Position numbers and translations under genes: made by a program. Under the pieces are notes generated by a model. It did not search any database. It was not told where the DNA came from and saw only the letters and a program-made list of their open reading frames with translations. A DNA stretch of 64,000 bases, taken from positions 62,001 to 126,000 of the forward strand of contig NZ_QDDJ01000011.1 in assembly GCF_003121625.1 (NCBI RefSeq), given 5' to 3'. The number at the start of each line of letters is the position of its first letter. Within the stretch, counting starts at the first letter, position 1. This DNA comes from Ornithinimicrobium cavernae (GTDB taxonomy: Bacteria; Actinomycetota; Actinomycetes; Actinomycetales; Dermatophilaceae). Shown here one piece after another: positions 52,954 through 61,608 of this stretch.

Positions 52954-53469
52954 ATGTCTGCTGTGACGCCGCGTATCGTCACGCGCGGGGTGGTGTTCAT
53001 TCACTCCACCCCCACTGCGTTGTGCCCGCACATCACCTGGGCGCTCGAGGGTGTCCTCGACACCCGGGTGTCCCTCGACTGGGTCCCGCAGCCGGCACAG
53101 CCCGGCACCATGCGGGCCGAGTTCTCCTGGACCGGCGACGCCGGGACGGGTGCCTATCTCGCCAGCGCCATGCGCGGTTGGGACGGCCTGCGTTACGAGG
53201 TCGTCGAGGAAGCCAGCCGCGGGAGCGACGGTGCCCGCTGGACCCACACGCCCGAGTTGGGCATCCACCACAGCCGCCTGTCCGCCAACGGTGACATCGT
53301 CGTCAACGAGGACCGGATCCGCGGCATCGTGGAGGAGGCGTCCGGCAACGTCGCGGTGCTCACCGCGGAGCTGGACCGTGCCCTCGGGTCGGCTTGGGAC
53401 GCCGAGCTGGAGGACTTCCGCTACGCCGGCGAGGGTGCTCCGGTCAAGTGGCTGCACAAGGTCAGCTGA
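52954..53469 (+). CDS. DUF3145 domain-containing protein
   Basis: This 171-aa protein matches the actinobacterial DUF3145 family in length and in the conserved GVVFIHSTPTALCPHITWAL start, WVPQPAQPGTMRAEFSW and GWDGLRYEVVEEAS. No signal peptide is present and the fold looks beta-rich. DUF3145 is uncharacterised, nearly restricted to actinobacteria. ATG 52954 follows AGGAGGT by 5 nt. A start at 52846 would put 36 unrelated residues in front and overlap the promoter. Confidence 0.9.
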   Translation: MSAVTPRIVTRGVVFIHSTPTALCPHITWALEGVLDTRVSLDWVPQPAQPGTMRAEFSWTGDAGTGAYLASAMRGWDGLRYEVVEEASRGSDGARWTHTPELGIHHSRLSANGDIVVNEDRIRGIVEEASGNVAVLTAELDRALGSAWDAELEDFRYAGEGAPVKWLHKVS

Positions 53470-53523
53470 CCTGACCTCCCGGAGTCGTGCCGCTCAGGTG
53501 CGCACGGCCCCGGGTGACCTTGC

Positions 53524-53549
53524 CGTATGCCGGTGCGCGCCGGCATACG
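53524..53549. terminator. Convergent hairpin terminator
   Basis: CGTATGCCGG (53524-53533) pairs perfectly with CCGGCATACG (53540-53549) around a 6-nt loop, between the DUF3145 stop and the stop of the opposing glycosyltransferase gene. Each arm carries the GTATGCC/GGCATAC heptamer. Confidence 0.7.
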
Positions 53550-53596
53550 AGCAGCCTGTCGGTTGGGAGGTGCTCGCCCCGGCGAGCCTGCTGCAC

Positions 53597-54733
53597 TCAC
53601 GACCTCCTGGAGTGCAGCACCTCCAGCTCTTCGTGGATCGCGAGCATCTCGTCGGCCGACCGCCCCCAGTTGAACGTCTCAGCCTGTTCGCGGGCCAGGC
53701 GTCGTGCGTCGGGGCGGTTGCTCAGCTCCAGCACGGCATCGGCGAACAGCGCCGGATCCGAGGGAGCGGCGGTGCCGCCGTCGCGCACGACCTCAGCCAG
53801 CGCGCCCTCGTCGGGGCAGACGGTCGGCACACCACAGGCGAGGGCCTCCAGGGCCGCGAGACCGAACGTCTCCAGGGGCCCTGGCGCGATGGCGACGTCT
53901 GCCCGGCGCATGATGGCAGCCAGCTCGGCCCTGCCGTGGATGTAGGAGTGGAAGGTCACGGGAAGATTCCGTGAGTTCTCGATCAGCTCGTCACGCAGGG
54001 GTCCCTGACCCAGGACCGTCAGGTGCGCGTTGACACCCCGGCGCACCAGGTGCCGCAGGGTCTCGATGGACAGCTGGGGGTTCTTCTCGGGGGCCAGCCG
54101 GCCGCAGTGGATGATGTGCAGCGCGGCGTCATCGGTCCGACGGTGGCCGCCGGGAGTCAGGCGCTCGTAGGAGTCGTCCGGGTGGAACACGTCGAGATCG
54201 ACGCCGAGCTCGACCACGCGGGCCGGGATGCCCAGACGGCGGAACTCCTCGGCCGCGAACCGGCTCGGGCACACGATCACGTCGTAGTCGTTGGCGCTGC
54301 GCGTGTTGATGAAGTCAGCCATCCAGACCGCCGGCACGTCGGGGACCGGCGTGCGTCGGACCATGATCCCGGTCATGTTCTCGTGACTGATCATGATGCT
54401 GCCGATGCCCCGCCGTCTGGCCCAGCGACCCATCCAGCGCGTGGTAGCCCGGTCCGAGACCTCGAGCGAGTCCGGTGCGATCTCGTCCATCAGCCGGCTG
54501 AGCCTGGCGCGGTTCCACATCAGGGAGTAGCCGGTCCCGACGATGGGCGTGGCGGGCACCCGGTAGACGGTGCCCTGGGACTCCTCGGTCACCGGCTCAT
54601 CGCCCTTGACCGCCGGGATGATCAGGGAGACCTGGTGGCCACGCTCGCGGTAGACCTCACCCCAGTGCCGGAGCGCGGTCTTGATGCCGCCGGAGGTGGG
54701 GCTGACAAAGTTCGCGACCCGGAGAATATGCAT
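53597..54733 (-). CDS. Glycosyltransferase family 4 protein
   Basis: This 378-aa GT-B fold retaining glycosyltransferase has the N-terminal acceptor-side domain MHILRVANFVSPTSGGIKTALRHWG and, in the C-terminal domain, HCGRLAPEKNPQL and the EX7E motif ETFGLAALE (about residue 296). It resembles the mannosyl/N-acetylglucosaminyl transferases that modify phosphatidylinositol or mycothiol precursors in actinobacteria, but neither donor nor acceptor can be assigned. ATG 54733 is 10 nt downstream of TAGCGT on the minus strand. Confidence 0.88.
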   Translation of the reverse strand: MHILRVANFVSPTSGGIKTALRHWGEVYRERGHQVSLIIPAVKGDEPVTEESQGTVYRVPATPIVGTGYSLMWNRARLSRLMDEIAPDSLEVSDRATTRWMGRWARRRGIGSIMISHENMTGIMVRRTPVPDVPAVWMADFINTRSANDYDVIVCPSRFAAEEFRRLGIPARVVELGVDLDVFHPDDSYERLTPGGHRRTDDAALHIIHCGRLAPEKNPQLSIETLRHLVRRGVNAHLTVLGQGPLRDELIENSRNLPVTFHSYIHGRAELAAIMRRADVAIAPGPLETFGLAALEALACGVPTVCPDEGALAEVVRDGGTAAPSDPALFADAVLELSNRPDARRLAREQAETFNWGRSADEMLAIHEELEVLHSRRS

Positions 54734-54809
54734 AACGCGACAGACGCTACCCCGGCCTCACGGTCGGGTCGTCATCAACCCGCGGGAGCCGGGCAAGGTG
54801 CGCCACACG

Positions 54810-54916
54810 ACGCGCCCGCTGGCCCAGAAACCCGCGTGACCGTGTGCTCGGTGCCCGGGCAAACCGGGTCGCCACGCGCCCGGTGGCCCAGAAGCACGGG
54901 CCACCGTGCGCCCGGT
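54810..54916. repeat. Imperfect direct repeat with hairpin after fabF
   Basis: A 43-bp segment at 54810-54852 recurs at 54874-54916 (64-bp offset) with about 35 of 43 identical positions, starting ACGCGCCCG. The second copy folds into a perfect 9-bp stem (54881-54889 with 54898-54906) and is probably the terminator of the fab operon, since fabF ends at 54921. The rest of 54734-54920 has no gene. Confidence 0.6.
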
Positions 54917-54920
54917 CGGG

Positions 54921-56171
54921 TCAGACGTTGCGGAAGGTGAGGGCCACGTTGGCCCCGCCGAAACCGAAGCTGTTGCTGAGCGCAGCCAGGTCGCCGGCCG
55001 GGAGTTCGCGGGCAGACCCCGTGACGACATCCATCGCGATCTCCGGGTCCTGCTCGGTGAGGTTGATCGTCGCCGGGATCGAGCGGTGGTGCAGGGTCAG
55101 CACGGTGAGCACGGCCTCGAGGGCACCCGCGGCGCCGAGCAGGTGCCCGGTCATCGACTTGGTCGCGGTGACCGGGACCTCGCTGCTGTGGGAGCCGAAG
55201 GCCCGGGCGATCGCCTTGGCCTCCGCGGCGTCCCCGACCGGTGTCGACGTGGCGTGGGCGTTGATGTGCGCGATGTCGGTGGCGCCGAGGTCGGCGTCCT
55301 CGAGGGCCTCGACCATGGCCCGGGCCGCTCCGGCGCCCTCGGGCTCACCGGCGGTGATGTGGTAGGCGTCGGCTGAGCTGCCGACCCCGGCGACCACGCC
55401 GTAGATGGTGGCGCCGCGGGCGCGGGCGTGCTCCTCCGCCTCCAGCACCATGACCGCCGCGCCCTCGCCGAGGACGAAACCGTCGCGGGTCACGTCGTAG
55501 GGCCGCGAGGCGGTGGCCGGGTCGTCGTTGCGCTTGGACAGCGCCGTCATCGCGGCGAACGCGGCGATCGGCAGCGGGTGGACCGCGGCCTCGGTGCCGC
55601 CGGCGACCATCACGTCGGCCCGTCCGGAGCGGATCATGTTGAGCGCCAGGCCGATGGCCTCCGCGCCTGACGCGCAGGCGCTGACCGGGGTGTGGGCACC
55701 GGCGCGGGCGGTCAGGTCGAGGGAGACCGCGGCGGCCGGCCCGTTGGGCATCAGCATGGGAACGGTGAGGGGGAAGACCCGGCGCGGTCCCTTGGTGCGC
55801 AGGTTGTCCCACTGGTCGAGCAGGGTCCACACACCACCGATGCCGGAGCCGATGGCGACACCGAGCCGCTCGGGCTCCACCTCGGGGGTGCCGGCGTGTG
55901 CCCACGCCTCGCGGGAGGCGATCAGCGCATACTGCCCCGCCGGGTCGTTGCGGCGCACCTCCACCTTGGGCAGCACCTGGTCGGGGGAGGTGTGCACGGT
56001 CGCGGCGAAGGTCACCGGCAGCTCGTGCTCGGTCACCCACTCCTGCTCCAGGGTGCGGACACCGGACGTGCCGGCCTGGATGGCCTGCCAGGTCTCCTCG
56101 ACGTTGCCGCCGACGGGACTGGTGGTGCCCAGACCGGTGACGACGACGCGACGCTCGGGGTTCGCGGACAT
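54921..56171 (-). CDS. fabF: Beta-ketoacyl-ACP synthase II (FabF)
   Basis: FabF elongates acyl-ACP with malonyl-ACP. The 416-aa product has the catalytic Cys C166 in VSACASGAEAIG, followed by the two histidines in NAHATSTPVGD and MTGHLLGAAG, and an ending typical of KAS II (SNSFGFGGANVALTF). ATG 56171 follows GAGGAG. It lies 120 nt after acpP in the fabD-fabH-acpP-fabF order of actinobacterial FAS-II clusters. Confidence 0.96.
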   Translation of the reverse strand: MSANPERRVVVTGLGTTSPVGGNVEETWQAIQAGTSGVRTLEQEWVTEHELPVTFAATVHTSPDQVLPKVEVRRNDPAGQYALIASREAWAHAGTPEVEPERLGVAIGSGIGGVWTLLDQWDNLRTKGPRRVFPLTVPMLMPNGPAAAVSLDLTARAGAHTPVSACASGAEAIGLALNMIRSGRADVMVAGGTEAAVHPLPIAAFAAMTALSKRNDDPATASRPYDVTRDGFVLGEGAAVMVLEAEEHARARGATIYGVVAGVGSSADAYHITAGEPEGAGAARAMVEALEDADLGATDIAHINAHATSTPVGDAAEAKAIARAFGSHSSEVPVTATKSMTGHLLGAAGALEAVLTVLTLHHRSIPATINLTEQDPEIAMDVVTGSARELPAGDLAALSNSFGFGGANVALTFRNV

Positions 56172-56226
56172 CTGCTGCTCCTCGGTGGGTGCTGAGGTGG
56201 GGGTGGTGAGGTGGTTCGGGAGGCGG

Positions 56227-56246
56227 GGCGGTGGGGCCCCACCGCC
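56227..56246. repeat. 20-bp perfect palindrome between acpP and fabF
   Basis: GGCGGTGGGGCCCCACCGCC is self-complementary without a spacer. It lies in the acpP-fabF gap (56172-56291) together with GGGCAC...GTGCCC, so the transcript can fold strongly here. It may hold down fabF output or stabilise the abundant acpP message. Confidence 0.6.
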
Positions 56247-56291
56247 GGGCACTGGCCGTATGCCGTGTGCCCGGCCGGTGGGAGCGCCGGG

Positions 56292-56540
56292 TCAGCCCTG
56301 GGCGTTGGTGATGAAGGTGACGGCGTCCCGGACGTGGGTGAGGTTCTTGACCTCGTCGTCGGGGATGCGCACGCCGAACTTGTCCTCGGCGTTGACGACG
56401 ACCTGCATCATCGACAGGGAGTCGATGTCGAGGTCCTCCTGGAAGGACTTGTCCATCTGGACCGCATCGGCCTCGATGCCGGTCTCCTCGTTGACGATCT
56501 CGGCGAGTCCGGCGAGGATCTCCTGCTCGTTCATAGCCAT
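56292..56540 (-). CDS. acpP: Acyl carrier protein
   Basis: This 82-aa ACP carries growing fatty-acyl chains on a 4'-phosphopantetheine attached to S41 in LDIDSLSMM (the DSL motif). It is acidic, four-helix in form, ending in VRDAVTFITNAQG. ATG 56540 follows AAGGAG by 9 nt; ATG 56534 (MNEQEI) is possible. It lies between fabH and fabF. Confidence 0.96.
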   Translation of the reverse strand: MAMNEQEILAGLAEIVNEETGIEADAVQMDKSFQEDLDIDSLSMMQVVVNAEDKFGVRIPDDEVKNLTHVRDAVTFITNAQG

Positions 56541-56608
56541 CTGGCGTGCTCCTTGCTTCTCTTCCAATGGGCTGACCCGGGATACCCGCCGGGCCTCGGG
56601 AACCTGGT

Positions 56609-57664
56609 TCAGGGCAGGACGACGACCTGGGCGGCATACACCAGGCCCGCGCCGAACCCGAACTGCAGGGCCAGGCCGCCGTGCGGTGCCTCACCCTCGT
56701 TGAGCATGCGGGCCGTGGCCAGCGGGACCGAGGCGGCCGAGGTGTTGCCGGTCTCGGCGATGTCGCGGGCCACCGGCACGTTCTCCGGGAGCCCGATGTG
56801 CTTGATCATCGCGTCGGTGATGCGCATATTGGCCTGGTGGGGGATGAAGGCGTCCAGCTGCGCGGCGGTGAGGCCGGCGGCAGCCAGTGCCTTGTCGACG
56901 ATCGGTGCGATGGAGTAGACGGCCCAGCGGAACACGGACTGTCCCTGCATGGCGAAGTTGGGCCACTCGACGGCCCCGCCGGCGGGGTCGGTCATGTCGC
57001 CGCGCAGCCCCGTCCAGGACTCCTTCTGCATGATCTTGTCCCAGTTGTCGCCGTCCGAGCCCCAGATGGTCGGGCCGATGCCGGGGAAGTCGGAGGGCCC
57101 GACGACTGCGGCGCCGGCACCGTCACCGAAGATGAAGGCCGTGCCGCGGTCGTGCTTGTCGGTGAAGTCGGACAGCTTCTCCACGCCCACGACCAGCACG
57201 TACTCGGCGCTGCCGGCCCGCACCATGTCGTTGGCCAGGGAGATCCCGTAGCAGTAGCCGGCGCAGGCGGCGGAGATGTCGAAGGCTGCGGGACCGTTGG
57301 TGCCGAGCCGGATCGCGAGCAACGGTGCGGCGGCCGGCGTCTGGTAGGGGTGGGTCACCGTCGCCATGAGGATCACCGAGATCTGGTCGGGAGTGATGCC
57401 CGCCATCGCGATGGCGTCCCGCGCCGCCGCCTCAGCCATGTCGATCACGGTCTCGTCCTCGCGGGCGAAGCGCCGCTCCTTGATGCCCGAGCGCTGGGTG
57501 ATCCACTCGTCGCTCGAGTCGATCCAGGTGCAGACCTCCTCGTTGGTGACGACCCGCTCCGGGCGGTAGCCACCCACGCCGTGGATGCGGGCGTGGCGCG
57601 GTCCCTCCGGGACCGTGAGGACGGGCTGGTCGGCCCTGGTCTCGGGGCTGGACTGTGTGGTCAC
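56609..57664 (-). CDS. fabH: Beta-ketoacyl-ACP synthase III (FabH)
   Basis: FabH condenses acyl-CoA with malonyl-ACP to start fatty-acid synthesis. The 351-aa product shows active-site C134 in FDISAACAGYCYG, the His in FIPHQANMRI and the Asn in ETGNTSAASVP. The N-terminal tail of about 22 residues before HARIHGVGGY is longer than usual. The GTG start (57664) overlaps the fabD stop (GTGA). An upstream start within fabD is not supported. Confidence 0.95.
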   Translation of the reverse strand: MTTQSSPETRADQPVLTVPEGPRHARIHGVGGYRPERVVTNEEVCTWIDSSDEWITQRSGIKERRFAREDETVIDMAEAAARDAIAMAGITPDQISVILMATVTHPYQTPAAAPLLAIRLGTNGPAAFDISAACAGYCYGISLANDMVRAGSAEYVLVVGVEKLSDFTDKHDRGTAFIFGDGAGAAVVGPSDFPGIGPTIWGSDGDNWDKIMQKESWTGLRGDMTDPAGGAVEWPNFAMQGQSVFRWAVYSIAPIVDKALAAAGLTAAQLDAFIPHQANMRITDAMIKHIGLPENVPVARDIAETGNTSAASVPLATARMLNEGEAPHGGLALQFGFGAGLVYAAQVVVLP

Positions 57665-58641
57665 TGGGTCTCCTCCTGCGCGGCGGCTCGGGTGGTCTCC
57701 GCGGGGGTGCCGTGCTCGCGGATCATGCGGCGGGCGGCCTCGAGGTCGTCCGGGGTCTTCAGGGGCAGCAGCTCCACGCCCTTGAGGGCGCGCTTGGCCA
57801 GGCCGGTCAGGGTGCCTGCGGGGGCCAGCTCGATGAGGCCGGTGACACCGAGGTCGGCGAAGGTCTGCATGCACAGGTCCCAGCGCACGGGGTTGCTGAC
57901 CTGGGTGACCAGGCGCTGGAGCACCTCGTGCCCGCTGGCAACGACCTGACCGTCGGCGTTGGAGGCCAGTCGGGTGCCCGGGTCCTGCGTGACGATGGCG
58001 CGGGCATAACGCCCCAGCTGCTCGACGGCGCTGCCCATGTGGTGGGTGTGGAACGCGCCCGCCACCTGCAGCGGGATCACCCGGGCACGCGTCGGCGGCG
58101 CCTCCTGCAGCGCGGCGAGCTGCTCCGTGGTGCCGGCCGCGACCACCTGCCCCCCGCCGTTCATGTTGGCCGGAGTCAGACCGTGCCCCTGCAGCACGGT
58201 GGCGACCTCGTCGGGGTCGCCGCCCAGGACCGCGCTCATGCCGGTCGGGGTGGCCGCGGCGGCCTCGGCCATCAGCCGTCCGCGCTCGCGCACCAGGACC
58301 ATCGCCTGCTCGTGGCCCAGGACACCGGCGGCGGCCGCAGCGGTGATCTCGCCGACGGAGTGTCCGGCCCAGGCGCCGACCCGGCCGGTGACCTCAGCGG
58401 GGTCGTCGAACAGGGTCGGCAACGACGTGAGACCGGCGGCCACGAGCAGCGGCTGGGCGACCGCCGTGTCGCGGATCGTGTCGGCGTCAGAGGTGGTGCC
58501 GTGGGCCACGAGGTCGAGGCCAGCGACGGCGGACAGCCACTCGAGCCGGTCCCGGTAGCCGTCGAGCTCCAGCCAGGGAGCCAGGAAACCGGGGGTCTGG
58601 GAGCCCTGTCCGGGCGCGACGATCACAAGCACGCGTCCCAC
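57661..58641 (-). CDS. fabD: Malonyl-CoA:ACP transacylase (FabD)
   Basis: FabD transfers malonyl from CoA to ACP. The 326-aa product has the GQGSQTPG segment near the N terminus and the nucleophile motif GHSVGE (S95 from this start). GTG 58641 is used; GTG 58632 is a close alternative giving the usual VLVIVAPGQG start. First gene of the fab operon, downstream of the PucR-type regulator gene and a palindrome. Confidence 0.95.
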   Translation of the reverse strand: MGRVLVIVAPGQGSQTPGFLAPWLELDGYRDRLEWLSAVAGLDLVAHGTTSDADTIRDTAVAQPLLVAAGLTSLPTLFDDPAEVTGRVGAWAGHSVGEITAAAAAGVLGHEQAMVLVRERGRLMAEAAAATPTGMSAVLGGDPDEVATVLQGHGLTPANMNGGGQVVAAGTTEQLAALQEAPPTRARVIPLQVAGAFHTHHMGSAVEQLGRYARAIVTQDPGTRLASNADGQVVASGHEVLQRLVTQVSNPVRWDLCMQTFADLGVTGLIELAPAGTLTGLAKRALKGVELLPLKTPDDLEAARRMIREHGTPAETTRAAAQEETQ

Positions 58642-58699
58642 TCTCCCGCCGGCGGGGCGTCACCGACGACATCATTACCCACGACATCTCCTCGGGATC

Positions 58700-58717
58700 A
58701 TTGTAGGAAACCTACAA
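58700..58717 (-). promoter_or_regulatory. fabD promoter -10 with overlapping 17-bp palindrome
   Basis: TTGTAGG-AAA-CCTACAA (58701-58717) is a perfect 7-bp inverted repeat about 60 nt before fabD. On the minus strand it contains TACAAT (58700-58705), a good -10. It is the only strong palindrome in the gap between fabD and the PucR-type gene, so it is the prime candidate for that regulator's binding site. Confidence 0.6.
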
Positions 58718-58779
58718 CCAGGGCGAAAGGGTCACCGCCCACCAGGCACAGCGCACCCCGAAGGCACGCGTCATACCGC

Positions 58780-59964
58780 CTAGTCCCGTCCGGGCCGCCT
58801 GCGCCACGCCACCTGGGCACCGTCGGCGATGCGGCCGTAGGCCAGGGCCACCCGCACCACCCAGGCCTCGCGGGGGCGGGTCAGGTCCAGGTCGATGACC
58901 TCCGCGATCCGGCCGAGCCGGTAGCGCACCGTGTTGGGGTGGATGAACAGGTCGCGCCCCGTCGCCTCGAGCCTGCCGCCGGAGTCCAGATAGGCAGTGG
59001 CCGTCTCGAGGAGCCCGGTCTGCTCCACGAGCGGTCGGTAGACGCGGTCGACGAGCAGCCGGCGGGCCGGTCCGTCGCCGTTCAGGGCCCGTTCGGCCAG
59101 CAGGTCGTCGGCGGCCACGGGGCGCGGTGCGTCGACCCAGGCCGCTGCCGCGTCGAGCGCCGAGAGCGCGGACCGGGCGGAGCGGCCGGCCGCGAACAGG
59201 TGGGGCACGCGGGGGCCGACCACCACCGGGCCCGGGCCGAACTGTCCGACCAGGGTCGCGGCGCCGGCCAGCGGGTCGGCCAACCGGCCCAGGACCACGA
59301 TCAACCGGTTGCGCTGCACCGCGATCAGCACCTCCAGACCGTTCCGGGCCGCCGCCGAGCGGATCGCCTCGGCCGCCTCGGCGCTGGTCCGCTGGGGTGT
59401 CGTCCCGACCACGACCGCGACGTCCGGCACCTGCTCCCAGCCCAGCTCGGCCGCCCGGGAGTGCAGGGTGTCGTCCGCCTCGCCGCGGACGACGGCCTGC
59501 ACGACCAGCGACTCCAGCCGGGCGTCCCACGCGCCGCGTGACTCCGCCGCCGAGGCATAGATCTGGGCCGCGGCGAAGGCGACCTCCCTGGAGTAGCGCA
59601 GCAGCGAGTCACGGACCCGCGCCTCCTCGCCCGGGCGGGCCAGCAGCTCGACGTGGGCCTCGACGGCGTCGATGGTGGTGCGGACCAGGTCGAGGGTCTG
59701 GCGCAGCGTGATGGTGTGCGCGAGCTCGCGCGGCGCGGTGCCGAAGATGTCGGCCGTCACCGGCAGGGAGTCGTCGTCCTGGCGGTACCAGGTGAGGAAG
59801 GCGTGGATCCCGGCCTGGGCGACCAGACCGACCCACGAGCGGTCCTCGGCGGACAGCTCGCGGTACCACTGGTGCTCCCGGTCCATCCGCTGGGCGGCCA
59901 GGGTGGCCACCGCCCCGACGTTGCGCAGGGCGGGCTCCCGGTCGGCGGTGGGGTCACGGTCCAT
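58780..59964 (-). CDS. PucR/CdaR family regulator, probable fatty-acid synthesis regulator
   Basis: This 394-aa regulator has an N-terminal GGDEF-like/unknown sensory region (1-300) and a C-terminal PucR-type helix-turn-helix (about 315-375, with GRDLFIHPNTVRYRLGRI). It is adjacent to fabD in the same place as Streptomyces FasR, a PucR-family activator of the fab operon, so a similar role is likely. ATG 59964 lies 6 nt after TACAGT (59971-59976). It is transcribed in the same direction as fabD, with a 138-nt gap. Confidence 0.85.
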   Translation of the reverse strand: MDRDPTADREPALRNVGAVATLAAQRMDREHQWYRELSAEDRSWVGLVAQAGIHAFLTWYRQDDDSLPVTADIFGTAPRELAHTITLRQTLDLVRTTIDAVEAHVELLARPGEEARVRDSLLRYSREVAFAAAQIYASAAESRGAWDARLESLVVQAVVRGEADDTLHSRAAELGWEQVPDVAVVVGTTPQRTSAEAAEAIRSAAARNGLEVLIAVQRNRLIVVLGRLADPLAGAATLVGQFGPGPVVVGPRVPHLFAAGRSARSALSALDAAAAWVDAPRPVAADDLLAERALNGDGPARRLLVDRVYRPLVEQTGLLETATAYLDSGGRLEATGRDLFIHPNTVRYRLGRIAEVIDLDLTRPREAWVVRVALAYGRIADGAQVAWRRRPGRD

Positions 59965-59970
59965 CCGCGC

Positions 59971-59976
59971 ACTGTA
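59971..59976 (-). promoter_or_regulatory. -10 of a leaderless promoter (PucR-type gene)
   Basis: TACAGT on the minus strand lies 6 nt before ATG 59964. Confidence 0.5.
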
Positions 59977-60060
59977 GCGCCGCGCCGCAGTCCCTCCGCT
60001 TTGTGGGCGCCGCACAAAGCGACCCGTGCTGCCCGCCTCCGCACCGGCACCGGGCGACGG

Positions 60061-60066
60061 TAGATT
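60061..60066 (+). promoter_or_regulatory. -10 of a leaderless promoter (DinB-like gene)
   Basis: TAGATT lies 6 nt before ATG 60073, divergent from the PucR-type gene. Confidence 0.5.
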
Positions 60067-60072
60067 CAGAGC

Positions 60073-60624
60073 ATGACCGAGGACCCCATCGAGCCCGACA
60101 CCAAGGACTGGACCTGGACGCTGACGCGCCCGTGCCCCGAGTGCGGCTTCGACGCCACCCAGGTCGCGCCCGAGGACGTCACCACGGCGGTGCGCTCGGC
60201 CGTCGCGCCGTGGGCGGAGGTGCTGACCGGTGAGCGGGTCACCGAACGTCCCACCCCGACCACGTGGTCGCCGGTGGAGTACGCCTGCCACGTCCGCGAC
60301 GTGCTCACCGTCTTCACCGGCCGGTTCGCGCTCGCCCGCGAGCAGGACGACCCCGCGATGGGCAACTGGGACCAGGATGTGGCGGCGGTCGAGGGGCGGT
60401 ATGCCGCGGAGCTGCCCGAGCGGGTCGCTGCCCAGATCCCCGAGCGGGCCGACGAGCTGCTCGAGGTGCTGGCCGGCTACCGGGGCACCGACTGGGACCG
60501 TCCGGTGCGGCGCTCGGACGGGGTGCCGTTCACCGGGCTGACCCTGGCGCGCTACCTCCTGCACGACCTGGAGCACCACCTGCACGACGTGGGCGTGCGC
60601 CGGCGCGGCCCCGGCGATGCGTGA
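60073..60624 (+). CDS. DinB-like four-helix-bundle protein
   Basis: This 183-aa protein of the DinB/mycothiol-dependent isomerase-like superfamily has the family's metal-binding histidines suggested by EYACHVRDVL (about residue 76) and YLLHDLEHHLHDVG near the C terminus. An N-terminal CPECGFDATQV adds a CXXC. Members are often thiol-dependent enzymes, so a mycothiol-linked role is conceivable, but substrate is unknown. It overlaps the GDPD gene by 8 nt. Confidence 0.82.
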   Translation: MTEDPIEPDTKDWTWTLTRPCPECGFDATQVAPEDVTTAVRSAVAPWAEVLTGERVTERPTPTTWSPVEYACHVRDVLTVFTGRFALAREQDDPAMGNWDQDVAAVEGRYAAELPERVAAQIPERADELLEVLAGYRGTDWDRPVRRSDGVPFTGLTLARYLLHDLEHHLHDVGVRRRGPGDA

Positions 60625-61606
60625 GCAGGTCCTCATCGCCCACCGGGGAGCGAGCGGGGACCGTCCCGAGCACACCCTGGAGGCCTATGAGCTCGCGGCC
60701 CGGGCGGGAGCCGACTTCCTGGAGCCGGACCTCGTGGCGACCGCCGACGGTCACCTGGTGGCCCGCCACGAGAACGAGATCTCCGGCACCACCGACGTCG
60801 CCGACCACAGCGAGCTCGCCGACCGGCGGACCACCAAGGTCATCGACGGTCAGCAGGTCACTGGTTGGTTCACCGAGGACCTGACCCTCGCCGAGCTCCG
60901 CACCCTGCGCTGCCGCGAACGGTTGCCGGGGCTCCGAGCCGGCAACACGGCATACGACGGGCAGTTCCTCGTCCCCACGCTCAGTGAGGTCCTCGCCCTG
61001 CGCGAGCGACTGGCTGCCGAGCTCGCCCGCCCGCTCGGGATCTACCCGGAGACCAAGCACCCAAGCTACTTCCGCTCGGTCGGGCTGCCCCTGGAGGAGC
61101 CGCTGGTGGCGGAGCTCGAGGGCTCAGGCCTGAACGACCCGGACGCGCCGGTGTTCGTGCAGTCCTTCGAGCTGGGCAACCTCGTCGCGCTCAGGCGCGA
61201 CCACGGCGCCAGGGTGCCGCTGGTGTTCCTCGCGGACGTCGCCGGTGCACCGCCCGACCTGGTGGCGGCCGGGGACCCGCGGACCTGTGCGGACCTGCTC
61301 CGGCCGGCCGGGCTGGCGGACCTGGCGCGCTGGGTCGAGGCGGTCGGTCCTCACAAGGACCTGGTGATCTCCCGGACCGCGGACGGTGGACTCGGGCAGC
61401 CCACGTCCCTGGTCGCCGACGCGCACGCGGTCGGGCTGCAGGTGCACCCGTGGACCTTCCGGCAGGAGAACCAGTTCCTCCCTGCCGATCTGCGCGGTCC
61501 CGACGGCACCGGTGACGTGGTGGCCGAGATCCGCGCCCACCTGGCGGTCGGTGTGGACGGCTTCTTCACCGACCACACCGACCTCGGGGTGCAGGCCCTG
61601 GGCTGA
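60617..61606 (+). CDS. Glycerophosphodiester phosphodiesterase
   Basis: This GDPD-family enzyme (329 aa) hydrolyses glycerophosphodiesters to glycerol 3-phosphate and an alcohol. The HRGASGDRPEHTLEAY motif at the N terminus has the catalytic His, and EPDLVATADGHLVARHE carries the metal ligands (E, D, H). There is no signal peptide, so it is probably cytoplasmic. The ATG is inside the preceding gene's last codons, so expression is coupled. It faces aceE with a gap of 2 nt between stops and no room for a terminator. Confidence 0.92.
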   Translation: MREQVLIAHRGASGDRPEHTLEAYELAARAGADFLEPDLVATADGHLVARHENEISGTTDVADHSELADRRTTKVIDGQQVTGWFTEDLTLAELRTLRCRERLPGLRAGNTAYDGQFLVPTLSEVLALRERLAAELARPLGIYPETKHPSYFRSVGLPLEEPLVAELEGSGLNDPDAPVFVQSFELGNLVALRRDHGARVPLVFLADVAGAPPDLVAAGDPRTCADLLRPAGLADLARWVEAVGPHKDLVISRTADGGLGQPTSLVADAHAVGLQVHPWTFRQENQFLPADLRGPDGTGDVVAEIRAHLAVGVDGFFTDHTDLGVQALG

Positions 61607-61608
61607 GG

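Noticed and set aside
52644-53000. Short frames overlapping the CAT-anticodon tRNA and its flank
   Set aside because: They overlap a well-formed tRNA and the DUF3145 promoter.
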